Assembly: GCA_002401765.2 (NCBI GenBank)
Contig: NVTY02000009.1
Location: 6,240-70,239, forward strand
Direction of reading: 5' to 3'
DNA: 64,000 bases
Source of the DNA: Thiotrichaceae bacterium
GTDB taxonomy: Bacteria > Pseudomonadota > Gammaproteobacteria > SZUA-140
Under the pieces are notes generated by a model. It was not told where the DNA came from and made no database searches. It saw only the letters and a program-made list of their open reading frames with translations. The position numbers and the translations under genes were made by a program. Within the stretch, counting starts at the first letter, position 1; the number at the start of each line of letters is the position of its first letter. Below, piece by piece: positions 45,579 through 54,803 of the stretch.

Positions 45579-46073
45579 ATGAAAAAATTTTTAGTGGCGA
45601 TATTCTTTCTTGGGTTTTCCCTACAGGCCAGTGCTGAAGCAGAGGAAGGCGCGAATGGCTTTGATGTTGATAAGCTCTATTTCGGTGGTGGCCTGTCAGA
45701 AAATGACCCTAATGGGCCGAATGCTACCGGCATCCAAATTTTTGTAGGTTACCCGCTTACCATCAAATTAGGCAGCGGTTTTTATGCATTAGAAGGCGGT
45801 TACATGAATAGTGGAAATTTCAAGCGCTCAGTCAATGGCGCTGTCGTTTCGAGTTCCGCTGCCACTGGTTTTTGGGGTACCGTGGCCGCTAGCTGGAGAA
45901 TGGCAGATAGAACCAATTTCATTGGGCGCTTCGGATTAGATATTGGTGATGATGATGGCTTGATGTATGGTGTTGGTATTAGTTACGATTTGATCGAACG
46001 AATCACGCTTCGCGGTGAGTACGTAATACGTGACAATATTAATTCGTTGCAGTTTAACTTTGTGTTTCGTTAA
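45579..46073 (+). CDS. Small outer-membrane beta-barrel-like protein
   Basis: 164 residues from ATG 45579, with a signal peptide (KKFLVAIFFLGFSLQASA) and alternating beta-strands (IQIFVGYPLTIKLG; GFYALEGGYMNSG; MYGVGISYDLIERITLRGEY), ending in an aromatic-rich strand FNFVFR. The size fits an eight-stranded barrel. The family was not identified. Confidence 0.7.
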   Translation: MKKFLVAIFFLGFSLQASAEAEEGANGFDVDKLYFGGGLSENDPNGPNATGIQIFVGYPLTIKLGSGFYALEGGYMNSGNFKRSVNGAVVSSSAATGFWGTVAASWRMADRTNFIGRFGLDIGDDDGLMYGVGISYDLIERITLRGEYVIRDNINSLQFNFVFR

Positions 46074-46156
46074 ACTTCAACGCGGCTTTATGCGTGGATT
46101 AGTCGAGCCTGAACCAGGGATGGTTCTCTTCAATGTTTATGTTGTATTTTTTCTGA

Positions 46157-46963
46157 TTAGCCCTCATTCATAAATTGAAGTATTGGCGTCCAGTACTCCT
46201 TTGAATAGGCATTATGTAAGTTATTGTGCCCCGCCCCATCTATTCCAATAAATTTTTTCTCTGTTTTCGCACGGCTGAATATTTTTTCTCCCATGGCAAA
46301 GGGAACAACGTGATCCCGAGTGCCGTGAATCACCAACAGTGGTGAATTGAGATTATCTATTTTTGTCAGGTTATCAAATGCATTACCCGCTAATGATGAA
46401 ATCAATCTTAGCCCGCTTGCATTGGCTTGTTCCTTTCCGTTCGACAGAGGCGAGATGAGAATTAGTCCGTGTAATTTTTTATGCTGAGCAAGATTTATCG
46501 CCACGGTAGAGCCGATTGAGCGCCCAAGAATGACAATGTTTTCTGTAGAGAAACCAAGCTTTTCAATTGCATATTGATAGATCGCCTTGCCATCCAGATA
46601 AATCCCCGCCTCAGAAGGGCTGCCATCACTTTTTCCGTAACCTCTATAACTAGCACCGATAATATTGAAACCCGATTTTTGTAGATGAAGAAGGCTAGGC
46701 ATTCGATGGTAAATATTACCCGCATTACCATGGAAATAGATGAGCAGCTTTTCTGAACCTTCATAGGGAAGGTAAAGCGAGATGATCTTTACCTGGTCTT
46801 CTGTAGTTACCGTGATTTCTTCTACATTGGCGGGTAAATTTTCTGTTGCAATGAGACCTGCCTGATTGGGGTGAAAGGCGAAATAATTTACGATTGCTTT
46901 GCATCCAGCTATAGTGAATGTCAGGAAAACTATGATGGAGGATATTTTTGATATTGTGATCAT
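46157..46963 (-). CDS. Alpha/beta hydrolase (Bem46-like) lipoprotein
   Basis: 268 residues with a signal peptide and lipobox IAGC. The hydrolase core has LIYFHGNAGN (oxyanion region), nucleophile elbow ILGRSIGSTVA, catalytic Asp region VIHGTRDHVVPF and His in DGAGHNNLH. The substrate is unknown. AT-rich relative to the neighbours. Confidence 0.85.
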   Translation of the reverse strand: MITISKISSIIVFLTFTIAGCKAIVNYFAFHPNQAGLIATENLPANVEEITVTTEDQVKIISLYLPYEGSEKLLIYFHGNAGNIYHRMPSLLHLQKSGFNIIGASYRGYGKSDGSPSEAGIYLDGKAIYQYAIEKLGFSTENIVILGRSIGSTVAINLAQHKKLHGLILISPLSNGKEQANASGLRLISSLAGNAFDNLTKIDNLNSPLLVIHGTRDHVVPFAMGEKIFSRAKTEKKFIGIDGAGHNNLHNAYSKEYWTPILQFMNEG

Positions 46964-47342
46964 TTTTCTACTAGCTTAGTTCAGAGTGTCATTCTTTATG
47001 GTTAATCAAGTAACTGCTTTATACAGCCCTCTATTTTAACAACTCGATTCGTTGACGGCAGATTTTTGTTACAGTATTCACCGTTTGGCCTTAGTTCGGA
47101 ATTGTGTGTTTCCTTGGCGTAATGAAAGTTGGGAGGCTGTCAGTAATTCTCTGGAACTTCAGGTTGCTTATGAATCGTATCTTCATTAACAAAATGAGTC
47201 TTTTCCCCGCCTATAAGGTTACCAGCAGGTAGAGCCCAAACCGCTTGCTGTCACGCATATTAATCTGTTTACCGATGATGGTAAACAGAGGCCTTTACAG
47301 AATCTACTGTGAAAAACAACAATCACCTGACGCAAGGTGAAT
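46964..47342. other. Intergenic, no gene seen
   Basis: A perfect 9-bp inverted repeat, CTGTTTACC (47265-47273) with GGTAAACAG (47280-47288), lies here without a T-run. The sequence after it (GAGGCCTTTACAG) recalls the edge of the MITE-like element at 2535. No coding sequence is supported. Confidence 0.4.
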
Positions 47343-48335
47343 CTATAACCCCCAGCCCCAAAACGCCAAAAAATCCCCAAACGGCCACATATCTGAAGCC
47401 TGTCGATTCCACGGTTTTAAACTAGTATAAAAAACCGCACCAGTTTCATTTTTATCGCCATAGGCTTTGTCTTCACCCACTCGCCAGTCGAGTGCCCACC
47501 AGCTGATCATCAGGCGCTCAAACGGTTTGTGAGAGCCTTTGACATAACCTTTTCGGCTACCTACGATCTCAAAAAATGGTGTGGTGGTGCCGTTGCTCAG
47601 TGGCAGTTTCATTAAATCTGCGATGGGTGAGATGTTGAGTGTTTCAATATCAAATTGGCTGGCGATCTCTGCTTGTGTCTGCAACTGAATGTCCATTACG
47701 CGGTGGGTCTCTTCTTTGAGGTAGATGGCGACGCGTTGTTGGCCATCAAATTCGTCAGGAAAGTTCAAAATCCCCGGCAGTGTCATGCCGTAATTTGATT
47801 GTGATGTCAGATCCCAGTCGCCTGGATATGCGATGGCGGGCAGGTAGCTGGTCGGCACAATCGCGAAGAAGCAACCGCAGGTATGTACGGTGGTAATAAG
47901 TACCGGCCTGTTCTTTGCATCTAGTGTGATAACTGTCAACAAACCGTTGTTGTTGCCAGCGGTGATGTGAAAAGGGAAAAGTCGAAATGGTGTTTTCTCA
48001 AAATGCACGCGATAGATCAGGTTGGTGTAGTGCCCATTGTTGGTGGAAAACGGCTGCCGATCGACATAGGCATACGATTGCCTGGCATCGACAGCGATAA
48101 CCTCGTTACCGTTATCATCGAGTCGAGCGAAGGGCTGACCAATGCGATTAAAAGATTGCTCTGTTTGTGCTGAAATAAAAATCGGTGCAAAACGAGAGAA
48201 ATCGGTTGTCTGGTCGTTAACTACGTAAGCAGTGGAAAACGAACTGTTATTTTGAAATGAATCGTTGTGGGGGCGAGAAGTGGCGCAAGCAGAGAGCAGA
48301 GCGAGCACTACAATGAATGCAGAGCGCACCACCAT
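47343..48335 (-). CDS. Hypothetical lipoprotein
   Basis: About 330 residues with lipobox LSAC after a signal peptide. The body has a CGC pair (TVHTCGCFFAIVP) and a Trp-rich C-terminus (WWALDWRVGEDKAYG; MWPFGDFLAFWGWGL). No family recognised. ATG 48335 gives a standard lipoprotein signal; GTG 48374 would add 13 residues. Divergent from the GGDEF gene at 48444. Confidence 0.7.
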   Translation of the reverse strand: MVVRSAFIVVLALLSACATSRPHNDSFQNNSSFSTAYVVNDQTTDFSRFAPIFISAQTEQSFNRIGQPFARLDDNGNEVIAVDARQSYAYVDRQPFSTNNGHYTNLIYRVHFEKTPFRLFPFHITAGNNNGLLTVITLDAKNRPVLITTVHTCGCFFAIVPTSYLPAIAYPGDWDLTSQSNYGMTLPGILNFPDEFDGQQRVAIYLKEETHRVMDIQLQTQAEIASQFDIETLNISPIADLMKLPLSNGTTTPFFEIVGSRKGYVKGSHKPFERLMISWWALDWRVGEDKAYGDKNETGAVFYTSLKPWNRQASDMWPFGDFLAFWGWGL

Positions 48336-48443
48336 CAATCTTTTCAACTTGTTATTGAGCGATTTTGCACACACATCGATACGCCATGTTAGACAAAGGG
48401 ATTATCTGGTTAACGTTAACAGATACACGAGGGACGTGGAATT

Positions 48444-49586
48444 ATGAGCGCATCATTTTTTCTGGAACAGATCGGTATGCCTAAAGATCCGTTATCTGAG
48501 AATAAAATTCTACGTCATCGTTTAGATGAGTTTATTGCTGAAGCACGTAAAAATGAGCGTAAGATGCGCCGTTTTCAGTCGCTGGAATTAAAGCTGATCG
48601 GCCTTAGTTCTGTGAAAGACCTGATTGAAGCGGTGCTGACACCGGACTATTCTACCTTTCGCTGGGATGAGGTGACGCTGCTGCTGCTGGATCCTGAATA
48701 CGAGATTCAACGAGCGTTGGAAGACGAGGGTGTTGAGCTGAGTTCAATGCCTCATCTGATGTTTGCTTCATCGGATGATGATCTGAATGCCTATTATCAG
48801 ATGTCACTTTTTCCAACATTGGGCAGGTATCGTGCGCGTCAGTATGCCACCCTTTTTCCTGCTCGTCATCGCACGCCAAGTAGTGTTGCGCTGCTGCCGT
48901 TGGTGCGTCAGGGAAAACTGATTGGTAGCCTTAATATTGGTAGTTACTGCGCGGAGCGTTTTGAGCGTGGTGTACGGACGGATTTTTTTGAGCACCTGTC
49001 TGCGACTGTTTCTATCTGCCTTGAGAATGCGGTCAATATTGAGCGCCTCAAACGTCAGGGCTTGACCGACACGCTGACGGCGATCAATAACCGCCGATTT
49101 TTTGACCAGCGTCTTAAAGAAGAGGTGGCACTGGCAAAGCGCAATAAGTACCTGCTTTCCTGTTTATTGCTGGATGTCGATTTCTTTAAAAACGTGAATG
49201 ATACTTATGGCCATCAGGTGGGCGACCTGGTGTTGCGTGATGTCGCCGCGTTGATTCGTGCACAGATGCGCGGCAGTGATGTGTTATCGCGTTATGGCGG
49301 CGAAGAGTTCTCAGCGTTGCTGTCGCAGGCGGGCGAAGAGGAGGCGCTAGAGGTGGCGGAGCGTATTCGTGACAGCATTGAGCAGCACCTTTTTTGTGTG
49401 GATGGCCATGCTGATTTTACGGTCACCATTTCTATCGGGGTGACAACCTTTAATCCCGCATCGAATGAAGAGGCCGTGATGCGGATAGAAGGCGAGTATT
49501 TGGTTGGCCAGGCAGATAAGGCACTTTATGAGGCCAAGGCGAAGGGGCGTAATTGCGTGGTGAGTGCCGGTGAGATTGGGGCTTAG
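48444..49586 (+). CDS. GAF/DUF484-like diguanylate cyclase
   Basis: 380 residues: an N-terminal helical region, a GAF/DUF484-like sensor domain (SSVALLPLVRQGKLIGSLNI) and a GGDEF domain (LTDTLTAINNRRFFDQRL; LLDVDFFKNVNDTYGHQVGD) with an intact active site GGEEF at 285-289. It should make cyclic di-GMP. A sensor domain is cytoplasmic since no helices are seen. Confidence 0.92.
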   Translation: MSASFFLEQIGMPKDPLSENKILRHRLDEFIAEARKNERKMRRFQSLELKLIGLSSVKDLIEAVLTPDYSTFRWDEVTLLLLDPEYEIQRALEDEGVELSSMPHLMFASSDDDLNAYYQMSLFPTLGRYRARQYATLFPARHRTPSSVALLPLVRQGKLIGSLNIGSYCAERFERGVRTDFFEHLSATVSICLENAVNIERLKRQGLTDTLTAINNRRFFDQRLKEEVALAKRNKYLLSCLLLDVDFFKNVNDTYGHQVGDLVLRDVAALIRAQMRGSDVLSRYGGEEFSALLSQAGEEEALEVAERIRDSIEQHLFCVDGHADFTVTISIGVTTFNPASNEEAVMRIEGEYLVGQADKALYEAKAKGRNCVVSAGEIGA

Positions 49587-49655
49587 GCGGGCTCGATTTC
49601 GCGCTGTATCAGCTGCGCCACTTCGCCTTGTATCGGAGTGCTGTGTTGCCTCTTT

Positions 49656-50360
49656 TTATTTCTTAACGTGCAGGCCGCACTCTTTGTTATCTGGGTCTTC
49701 CCACCACCAGCGTCCGGCACGGATATCTTCACCCGCCGAGATGGCTCGGGTGCAGGGTGCGCAGCCGATGCTGGCGTAGAACTGGTCGTGCAGTTTGTTG
49801 TACGGCACTTTAAAGTGATTGATGTATGACCACACATCCTGGTTTTTCCAGCGACTTAACGGGCTGAACTTTTGCAGGCCGTTGCCTTCATCCCATTCTG
49901 ATTCTGGTAGTTCGCCGCGGGTCGGTGACTGCTCGGCTCGCATGCCGGTGACCCACGCTTTTTTTCCTTTAAGTGCACGTTGCAGTGGCAGCACCTTGCG
50001 TACACGGCAGCACTCTGTGCGCATTGCGACAGAATCATAGAAGGCATCTGGGCCATTTTTTCGCGCGTAGGCTTCAACGTCAGCACTCTCTGGCGCATAG
50101 ATTTTGAACTCACGGCCGTAGTGTTTCATCGCCTGCTGAATCACTGCGTGGGTCTCTTGCGGTAGGCGGCCGGTGTCGAGGCTGAAGATTTCAATGTCGG
50201 GTGCGAACTTGCAGATCAGGTCGGTGGCGACCATATCTTCAGCGCCAAAGCTGTTGGCGAAGGTGGCGGGTGAGTAGTGGTTGGCGACTTCGATCAGCAG
50301 TTTTTTGGCCTGCTCAATGTTGGCTTCTAATGCCGCATCCAGTGTCTGTTCTGAACTCAT
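49656..50360 (-). CDS. cysH: Assimilatory APS reductase (CysH)
   Basis: It reduces activated sulfate to sulfite. 234 residues with the Cys pairs of the 4Fe-4S form (TECCRVRKVLP and GCAPCTRA), which usually mark APS rather than PAPS reductases, and the catalytic C-terminal motif KECGLH. Last gene of the TSUP, sulfite-reductase, cysH run; two hairpins separate it from the reductase gene. Confidence 0.93.
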   Translation of the reverse strand: MSSEQTLDAALEANIEQAKKLLIEVANHYSPATFANSFGAEDMVATDLICKFAPDIEIFSLDTGRLPQETHAVIQQAMKHYGREFKIYAPESADVEAYARKNGPDAFYDSVAMRTECCRVRKVLPLQRALKGKKAWVTGMRAEQSPTRGELPESEWDEGNGLQKFSPLSRWKNQDVWSYINHFKVPYNKLHDQFYASIGCAPCTRAISAGEDIRAGRWWWEDPDNKECGLHVKK

Positions 50361-50385
50361 TTATTTTGTCCTCTTAAAATAAAAT

Positions 50386-50411
50386 GGGCCGACTAAAAAT
50401 CTAGTCAGCCC
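50386..50411 (-). terminator. Hairpin upstream of cysH
   Basis: On the minus strand GGGC-T-GACTA pairs with TAGTC-G-GCCC (one mismatch), followed by ATTTTATTTT, 25 bases before the cysH start. It could attenuate read-through into cysH or protect the mRNA. Confidence 0.5.
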
Positions 50412-50440
50412 AAAAACAGCATCTATCTAGTTGTTTTAAA

Positions 50441-50455
50441 GGGCTATAGTAGCCC
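50441..50455 (-). terminator. Short hairpin after the sulfite reductase gene
   Basis: GGGCTA-CTA-TAGCCC on the minus strand followed by TTTAAAA, 15 bases after the stop. It is a weak terminator candidate. Confidence 0.45.
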
Positions 50456-50469
50456 CTTCTTAAGGCTGA

Positions 50470-52767
50470 TTAACCAGCCTTTTTAACTCGGATGCGTGTT
50501 TTGTCGCCTTGCGCTTCAGTTTCCAGAATCTCATGGCCTTCGCTAGCGAGGCTTGAAGAGACCTGTTCCGATGGCTCACCACTGGTAAATAGGAAGTCGA
50601 TCACTTCACCGGTCGAGAATTTACGCAGTTCGTTACGGGCCTTGATGTAGTGCAGTGGACAACCGAAGGTGCTGAGATCGATCGCTTCGGCGGTCGCTTT
50701 CTCGGCAGCAGCGGCTGGAATTGCGGCGACTGATGCGCTCAGGTCGAGCTGCTGATCGATGGTCTGGCAGACGTTAGCCGCTTCCAGTGTCCAGTGATCC
50801 ATCGCCTGTGTCAGTTCTGCAAAGCTGGCATCATTGAATTCATTTTGAAGTTCAGCAATCAGCTCACCAAACTCCGCGACCTGCTGGCCAAGCGCAGCAT
50901 GCGCGGGTAGCGCGGTCTGTAGTAGTTTGCCGATTTCCTGTAGATCATCGAGTGGCTTTTCACCGCCAATGAACAGCAGTGATTGACCCACGCGACGTCC
51001 AATTTCAGCGGCACATTCCAGTGCGTCATCATATTTACGCTGGAACATGAAGGCGTTGCGATAGGTACGTTCGGTGGCCGCTTCAGAGAAGTTGGCTGCA
51101 ACCGTCTCCTGTGCCGCACCAGAACATTCGCCGCCACCCAGTTGCAGTACTTTGAAATCAGCCTCGTCGCCATGATCGTGCAGAATATTCGGCACGTCTT
51201 CTTCAGTGACGGTGGCTTCATCGACCAGTAGTTCTTTAAAATAGGCGGTGTCTTTGCCTTGTGCCCAGTTAAAGAAGCTCTCGTCGCCACTGTGATCAGA
51301 TTTGTAGGTCTCTTTCACTTTTGTGATGGCTGTCTCGATGCGTGCAGAAGGAACGGTTGGCCCCTTGATCGCAATCGCACCACCGTTACGGCCATCACCA
51401 CCGATGTACATCTGGTAATGCGGAATCAGCTTGCCGTGTTTACGTTTGCCTTCACCGTAGATGCCGATGTCACCCGTTTCAGGTTGCGCACAACCGTTAT
51501 GACAACCACTGACGCGGATGCGCAGGTCATCGTCGCCACCGCTCAGTTTAGGGCCGAGGATGGTGGATGAGGTGATGCCGAGACGACAGGTTGAGGTGCC
51601 AGGGCAGGCAACCACGTCGTCACCGGTTTCAGGCTGTCTCAGCTCAAGTGCACCAAGGTCAGCACGCACAGCAGCAATTTTGTCATCCGGCACGCCGACC
51701 AGCATTAGGTTTTGATCCTGCGTGGTGCGGATATCAGTGATGCCGTGATTGCGCATCAGACTCGCTAGACCACGCAGCTGTACCGGCGTGATATCACCAA
51801 TCGGCAGTGAGATCGGGAACACGTTAAGGCCTTCCTGCTTCTGCGCGAGTACTGCGCGAGGCGAGCCTGGGTTGTCATAACCCTTACCTGATTGTGGTTC
51901 AACCCAGTCGGCGGCTGGCAGGGTTTTGTCTGCCAGTGCGGTGATGGTACGTTCCAGCTCTTCTTTGTATTTTTCGATAAAGCCATCTTTGCCAAACTTG
52001 TCGACCAAGAACTTGATGCGTGACTTGGCGCGCATGCGGCGGTTCGAGTAGCGGTTATGCAATGAGATCAGCGCTTCCATTGAGGCGAGTAGCTGTTTCT
52101 CAGGAACGAACTCTTCAACCGTGATGGCGTGACGCGGTTTGTGACCCAGGCCACCACCGGCAAGGATTTTGAAACCCGGTACGCCATCTTTTTTGGTCGC
52201 CACAATGCCGACATCGTGAATCATCGCCTGTGCACAATCAGACTCACAGCCAGAGAAACTCATTTTGAATTTACGTGGCAGATGCTGGGTCAGTGGATAG
52301 CGTAGGAAATGCTGTGCCACATTGTTTAGAATCGGTGAGATATCGGTGTGTTCATGTGGGCAGACGCCAGCGAGCGCGCAGCCGGTGATGTTGCGCACGG
52401 TGTTATTACAGGCCTCACGTGAGGTCATGTTCGCTTTGGCGAGCAGGCGAATCGCATCTGGGGTCTTTTCCAGTGGAATGTAGTGCACCTGAATTGCCTG
52501 ACGGGTGGTGATGTGGGCGAGGCCGCGCTGTGAGAACTGCTCAACGACATCGGCGACGTGATCTGCCTGATCGGCATTGAACTGTCCGGCAGGAACCTTG
52601 ATGCGTACCATGTTGACGCCTTCCTGGCGCTGGCCGTAGATGCCCTGCTGCAGGCGCATCGATTGAAAACGGTCATGGTCGATACGCCCTTCAAGGAACG
52701 CCTGTAGCGTCTCTTCGTAGCGCGTAATCTCTTCATCACTGGTTAATGGGTTTGTTATAACCGCCAT
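50470..52767 (-). CDS. Nitrite/sulfite reductase hemoprotein fused to a TusA-like domain
   Basis: 765 residues, longer than ordinary CysI-type reductases (about 550-570). Residues 1 to about 530 form the siroheme reductase with 4Fe-4S ligands Cys388, Cys394, Cys422 and Cys426 (CPGTSTC and CHNGC). A linker domain (about 530-670) is followed by a TusA/SirA-like sulfur-carrier module with Cys703 (FGCPLHYIKARNEL). The reductase would make sulfide from sulfite. The extra domain could hold or pass on sulfur; this is inference. It lies between the TSUP and cysH genes. Confidence 0.88.
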   Translation of the reverse strand: MAVITNPLTSDEEITRYEETLQAFLEGRIDHDRFQSMRLQQGIYGQRQEGVNMVRIKVPAGQFNADQADHVADVVEQFSQRGLAHITTRQAIQVHYIPLEKTPDAIRLLAKANMTSREACNNTVRNITGCALAGVCPHEHTDISPILNNVAQHFLRYPLTQHLPRKFKMSFSGCESDCAQAMIHDVGIVATKKDGVPGFKILAGGGLGHKPRHAITVEEFVPEKQLLASMEALISLHNRYSNRRMRAKSRIKFLVDKFGKDGFIEKYKEELERTITALADKTLPAADWVEPQSGKGYDNPGSPRAVLAQKQEGLNVFPISLPIGDITPVQLRGLASLMRNHGITDIRTTQDQNLMLVGVPDDKIAAVRADLGALELRQPETGDDVVACPGTSTCRLGITSSTILGPKLSGGDDDLRIRVSGCHNGCAQPETGDIGIYGEGKRKHGKLIPHYQMYIGGDGRNGGAIAIKGPTVPSARIETAITKVKETYKSDHSGDESFFNWAQGKDTAYFKELLVDEATVTEEDVPNILHDHGDEADFKVLQLGGGECSGAAQETVAANFSEAATERTYRNAFMFQRKYDDALECAAEIGRRVGQSLLFIGGEKPLDDLQEIGKLLQTALPAHAALGQQVAEFGELIAELQNEFNDASFAELTQAMDHWTLEAANVCQTIDQQLDLSASVAAIPAAAAEKATAEAIDLSTFGCPLHYIKARNELRKFSTGEVIDFLFTSGEPSEQVSSSLASEGHEILETEAQGDKTRIRVKKAG

Positions 52768-52822
52768 TACTTTTCTCCTGCCCTAAGCGCGGGCGATATA
52801 TTGTTTTTCAGTTCTTCGTGTT

Positions 52823-53611
52823 TTATGAAAACACGGCAAATTTAAGTCCGATCAGCAACAACATGGTTGCCAGAATCGGGCGCATTACTTTTTCCGGGAC
52901 TACGGTGCTCATATGGCTACCGATAAAAATACCGGGCAGTGAGCCAGCCAATAAATAGGCTAGCAGCGTGTAATCAACGGTGCCCATCTGCATATGCCCC
53001 ATGCCTGCAATGGCAGTGAGGGGCACCGCATGAGCCAGATCAGTGCCGACAACGCGCATGGTCGGCAGTGATGGGTATAAAAACAGTAGTATTGCCGCCC
53101 CAAATGCACCTGCACCGATCGAGGTGATGGGTACCAGTATACCAAGCATCACGCCGGCCAGTATGGTAACGGGTGTGCGCCATTGTTTCCAGCTTGGCAG
53201 TAGCTTTTTAATCCCTTCCCCGGAGTGCTGAATGGTGTTTTTGAGGTAGAGGGCGAACGCCGTTAAGATCAGCGCAACACCGAGTGAGGTGTTGACCAGT
53301 GCATCGATCTGGAAGTCGGGCGAATGAGTGAGTACGTTATCTAGCACATAAACCGTGAGAACGGCGGTGGGCAGGCTGCCCAGTGCCATCCAGCCGACAA
53401 TATTCCAGCAGATGGTGCCACGGCGGTTATGCGAGATGATGCCGCCTGTTTTGGTGATGGCGGCAAATAGCAGGTCTGTACCGACGGCGACGATCGGTTG
53501 CACGTTGAAGGCGAAGATCATTAGTGGCGTCATCAGCGAGCCGCCGCCAACGCCGGTGAGACCGACGAGCACGCCAACGGCGAATCCCGAGATGATATAG
53601 ATGATTTCCAC
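52823..53611 (-). CDS. TSUP-family (TauE/SafE) sulfite/sulfonate transporter
   Basis: 262 residues and about eight helices, starting with the family repeat VGVLVGLTGVGGGSLMTPLM and a second half-repeat GVMLGILVPITSIGAGAFG. Members export sulfite or move sulfur compounds across the inner membrane. As the first gene of the sulfur operon and divergent from the CysB-like regulator, a sulfate or sulfite role is likely. Confidence 0.9.
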   Translation of the reverse strand: MEIIYIISGFAVGVLVGLTGVGGGSLMTPLMIFAFNVQPIVAVGTDLLFAAITKTGGIISHNRRGTICWNIVGWMALGSLPTAVLTVYVLDNVLTHSPDFQIDALVNTSLGVALILTAFALYLKNTIQHSGEGIKKLLPSWKQWRTPVTILAGVMLGILVPITSIGAGAFGAAILLFLYPSLPTMRVVGTDLAHAVPLTAIAGMGHMQMGTVDYTLLAYLLAGSLPGIFIGSHMSTVVPEKVMRPILATMLLLIGLKFAVFS

Positions 53612-53787
53612 GTTATTTTGTCCGCTACCTGAGGTGTAACCAGGTGATTTTTAAGGTGTCTTTAGTTTGTGCAGTGTTTACAGGGAGCGTGATTCTAGCA
53701 TAATCCAATAGTATCAATAATAATAAATAGTGCTATCTATAGAACTTTTAGTTATATAGAGTTGATGTGCTTAAGTATGGAGCGAAG
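53612..53787. promoter_or_regulatory. Divergent promoter region of the cys cluster
   Basis: It separates the sulfur operon from the LysR-type regulator gene. The AT-rich part (53700-53765) contains a dyad CTAT...ATATAG (53737-53760) that could bind the CysB-like protein; LysR-type regulators normally act on such divergent promoters. Confidence 0.45.
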
Positions 53788-54702
53788 ATGAATTTCCAAC
53801 AATTACGATATATCCGCGAAGTCGAACGCTGCGGGCTTAACATTTCGAGTGCTGCAGAGGTACTGCATACCGCGCAGCCAGGGGTAAGCCATCAGATTCG
53901 CCAACTTGAAGAAGAGCTGAATGTGCAGATCTTCGAGCGTAATGGTAAGCGGCTCGTTGGTGTGACCCAGCCGGGGCGGGCGGTATTGGCGATGGCAGAG
54001 CGGGTGCTACGCGAGCTGGATCATATTAAACAGGTGGGGTTTGAATTCACCCATGAGGCGAGTGGTAGCCTGTCGATTGCCACCACCCATACCCAGGCCT
54101 GCTATGCGCTGCCGCCGGTGATCAAGCGCTTCACTGAACTCTATCCCAATGTGCGGCTGCATCTGCATCAGGGCAGTCCAACTCAAATCGCACAGTTGGC
54201 CGCATCCGGGGTGGCCGATATTGCAATCGCGACCGAGGGGATTGACCTCGACGAAGACCTGGCGATGATGCCCTGCTATCAGTGGAATCGCAGTGTCATC
54301 GCGCCATTGGGCCATCCTGTTCTTGAGTGTGAACCACTGACGCTGGAGGCGATCGCCAGCCATCCGATCGTCACGTACGACTTTGCCTATGCTGGGCGCA
54401 GTAAGATTAACCGCGCCTTTGAGGATGCAGGGCTGCGCCCCAACATGGTGTTGACCGCGCTCGATGCCGATGTGATCAAGACCTATGTGAAACTGGGGTT
54501 GGGGATCGGCTTGCTGGCAACGATGGCCTATGATCCCGAGCGTGACGCTGCCCTTGGCATGACCGACGCGGCGCATCTGTTTGAAGCGAGCACCACGCGT
54601 ATTGGCATTCGGCGCGGCAGTTATCTGCGTGGTTTTCACTACGCCTTTATCGAGATGTTTGCGCCGCATCTGGATCGCAAGGCGGTTGATGCGGCGATGT
54701 AG
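53788..54702 (+). CDS. cysB: CysB-like LysR-family transcription regulator
   Basis: 304 residues from ATG 53788 (GGAGCGAAG upstream). An N-terminal helix-turn-helix (MNFQQLRYIREVERCGLNIS; AAEVLHTAQPGVSHQIRQLE) and a substrate-binding domain (STTHTQACY-like ATTHTQACYALPPVI), characteristic of CysB/Cbl, which sense acetylserine or APS. It should control the divergent sulfur operon. The final 92 bases are repeated at 61718-61809, beyond the accessory island. Confidence 0.92.
   Translation: MNFQQLRYIREVERCGLNISSAAEVLHTAQPGVSHQIRQLEEELNVQIFERNGKRLVGVTQPGRAVLAMAERVLRELDHIKQVGFEFTHEASGSLSIATTHTQACYALPPVIKRFTELYPNVRLHLHQGSPTQIAQLAASGVADIAIATEGIDLDEDLAMMPCYQWNRSVIAPLGHPVLECEPLTLEAIASHPIVTYDFAYAGRSKINRAFEDAGLRPNMVLTALDADVIKTYVKLGLGIGLLATMAYDPERDAALGMTDAAHLFEASTTRIGIRRGSYLRGFHYAFIEMFAPHLDRKAVDAAM
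54611..54702 (+). repeat. Left copy of a direct repeat: 3' end of the cysB-like gene
   Basis: The terminal 92 bases including the TAG stop recur at 61718-61809 with five mismatches; the last 66 bases (54637-54702) are identical. Three of the mismatches are synonymous T/C third positions. The pair encloses the secreted-protein island. Confidence 0.9.
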
Positions 54703-54803
54703 TGATGTTATACGTCTGTTAGCGGATAAAAAGCTTTACGAATCAGTAACGTGGTTTCCGTTGGGCATAGGGGGTGGCGCGCCGACTCGTCACAAAGGCT
54801 GTG

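Noticed and set aside
49819..50165. Short plus-strand ORFs within cysH
   Set aside because: Shadows of the cysH gene with no independent support.
54007..54669. 220-codon minus-strand ORF
   Set aside because: Antisense shadow of the cysB-like gene.
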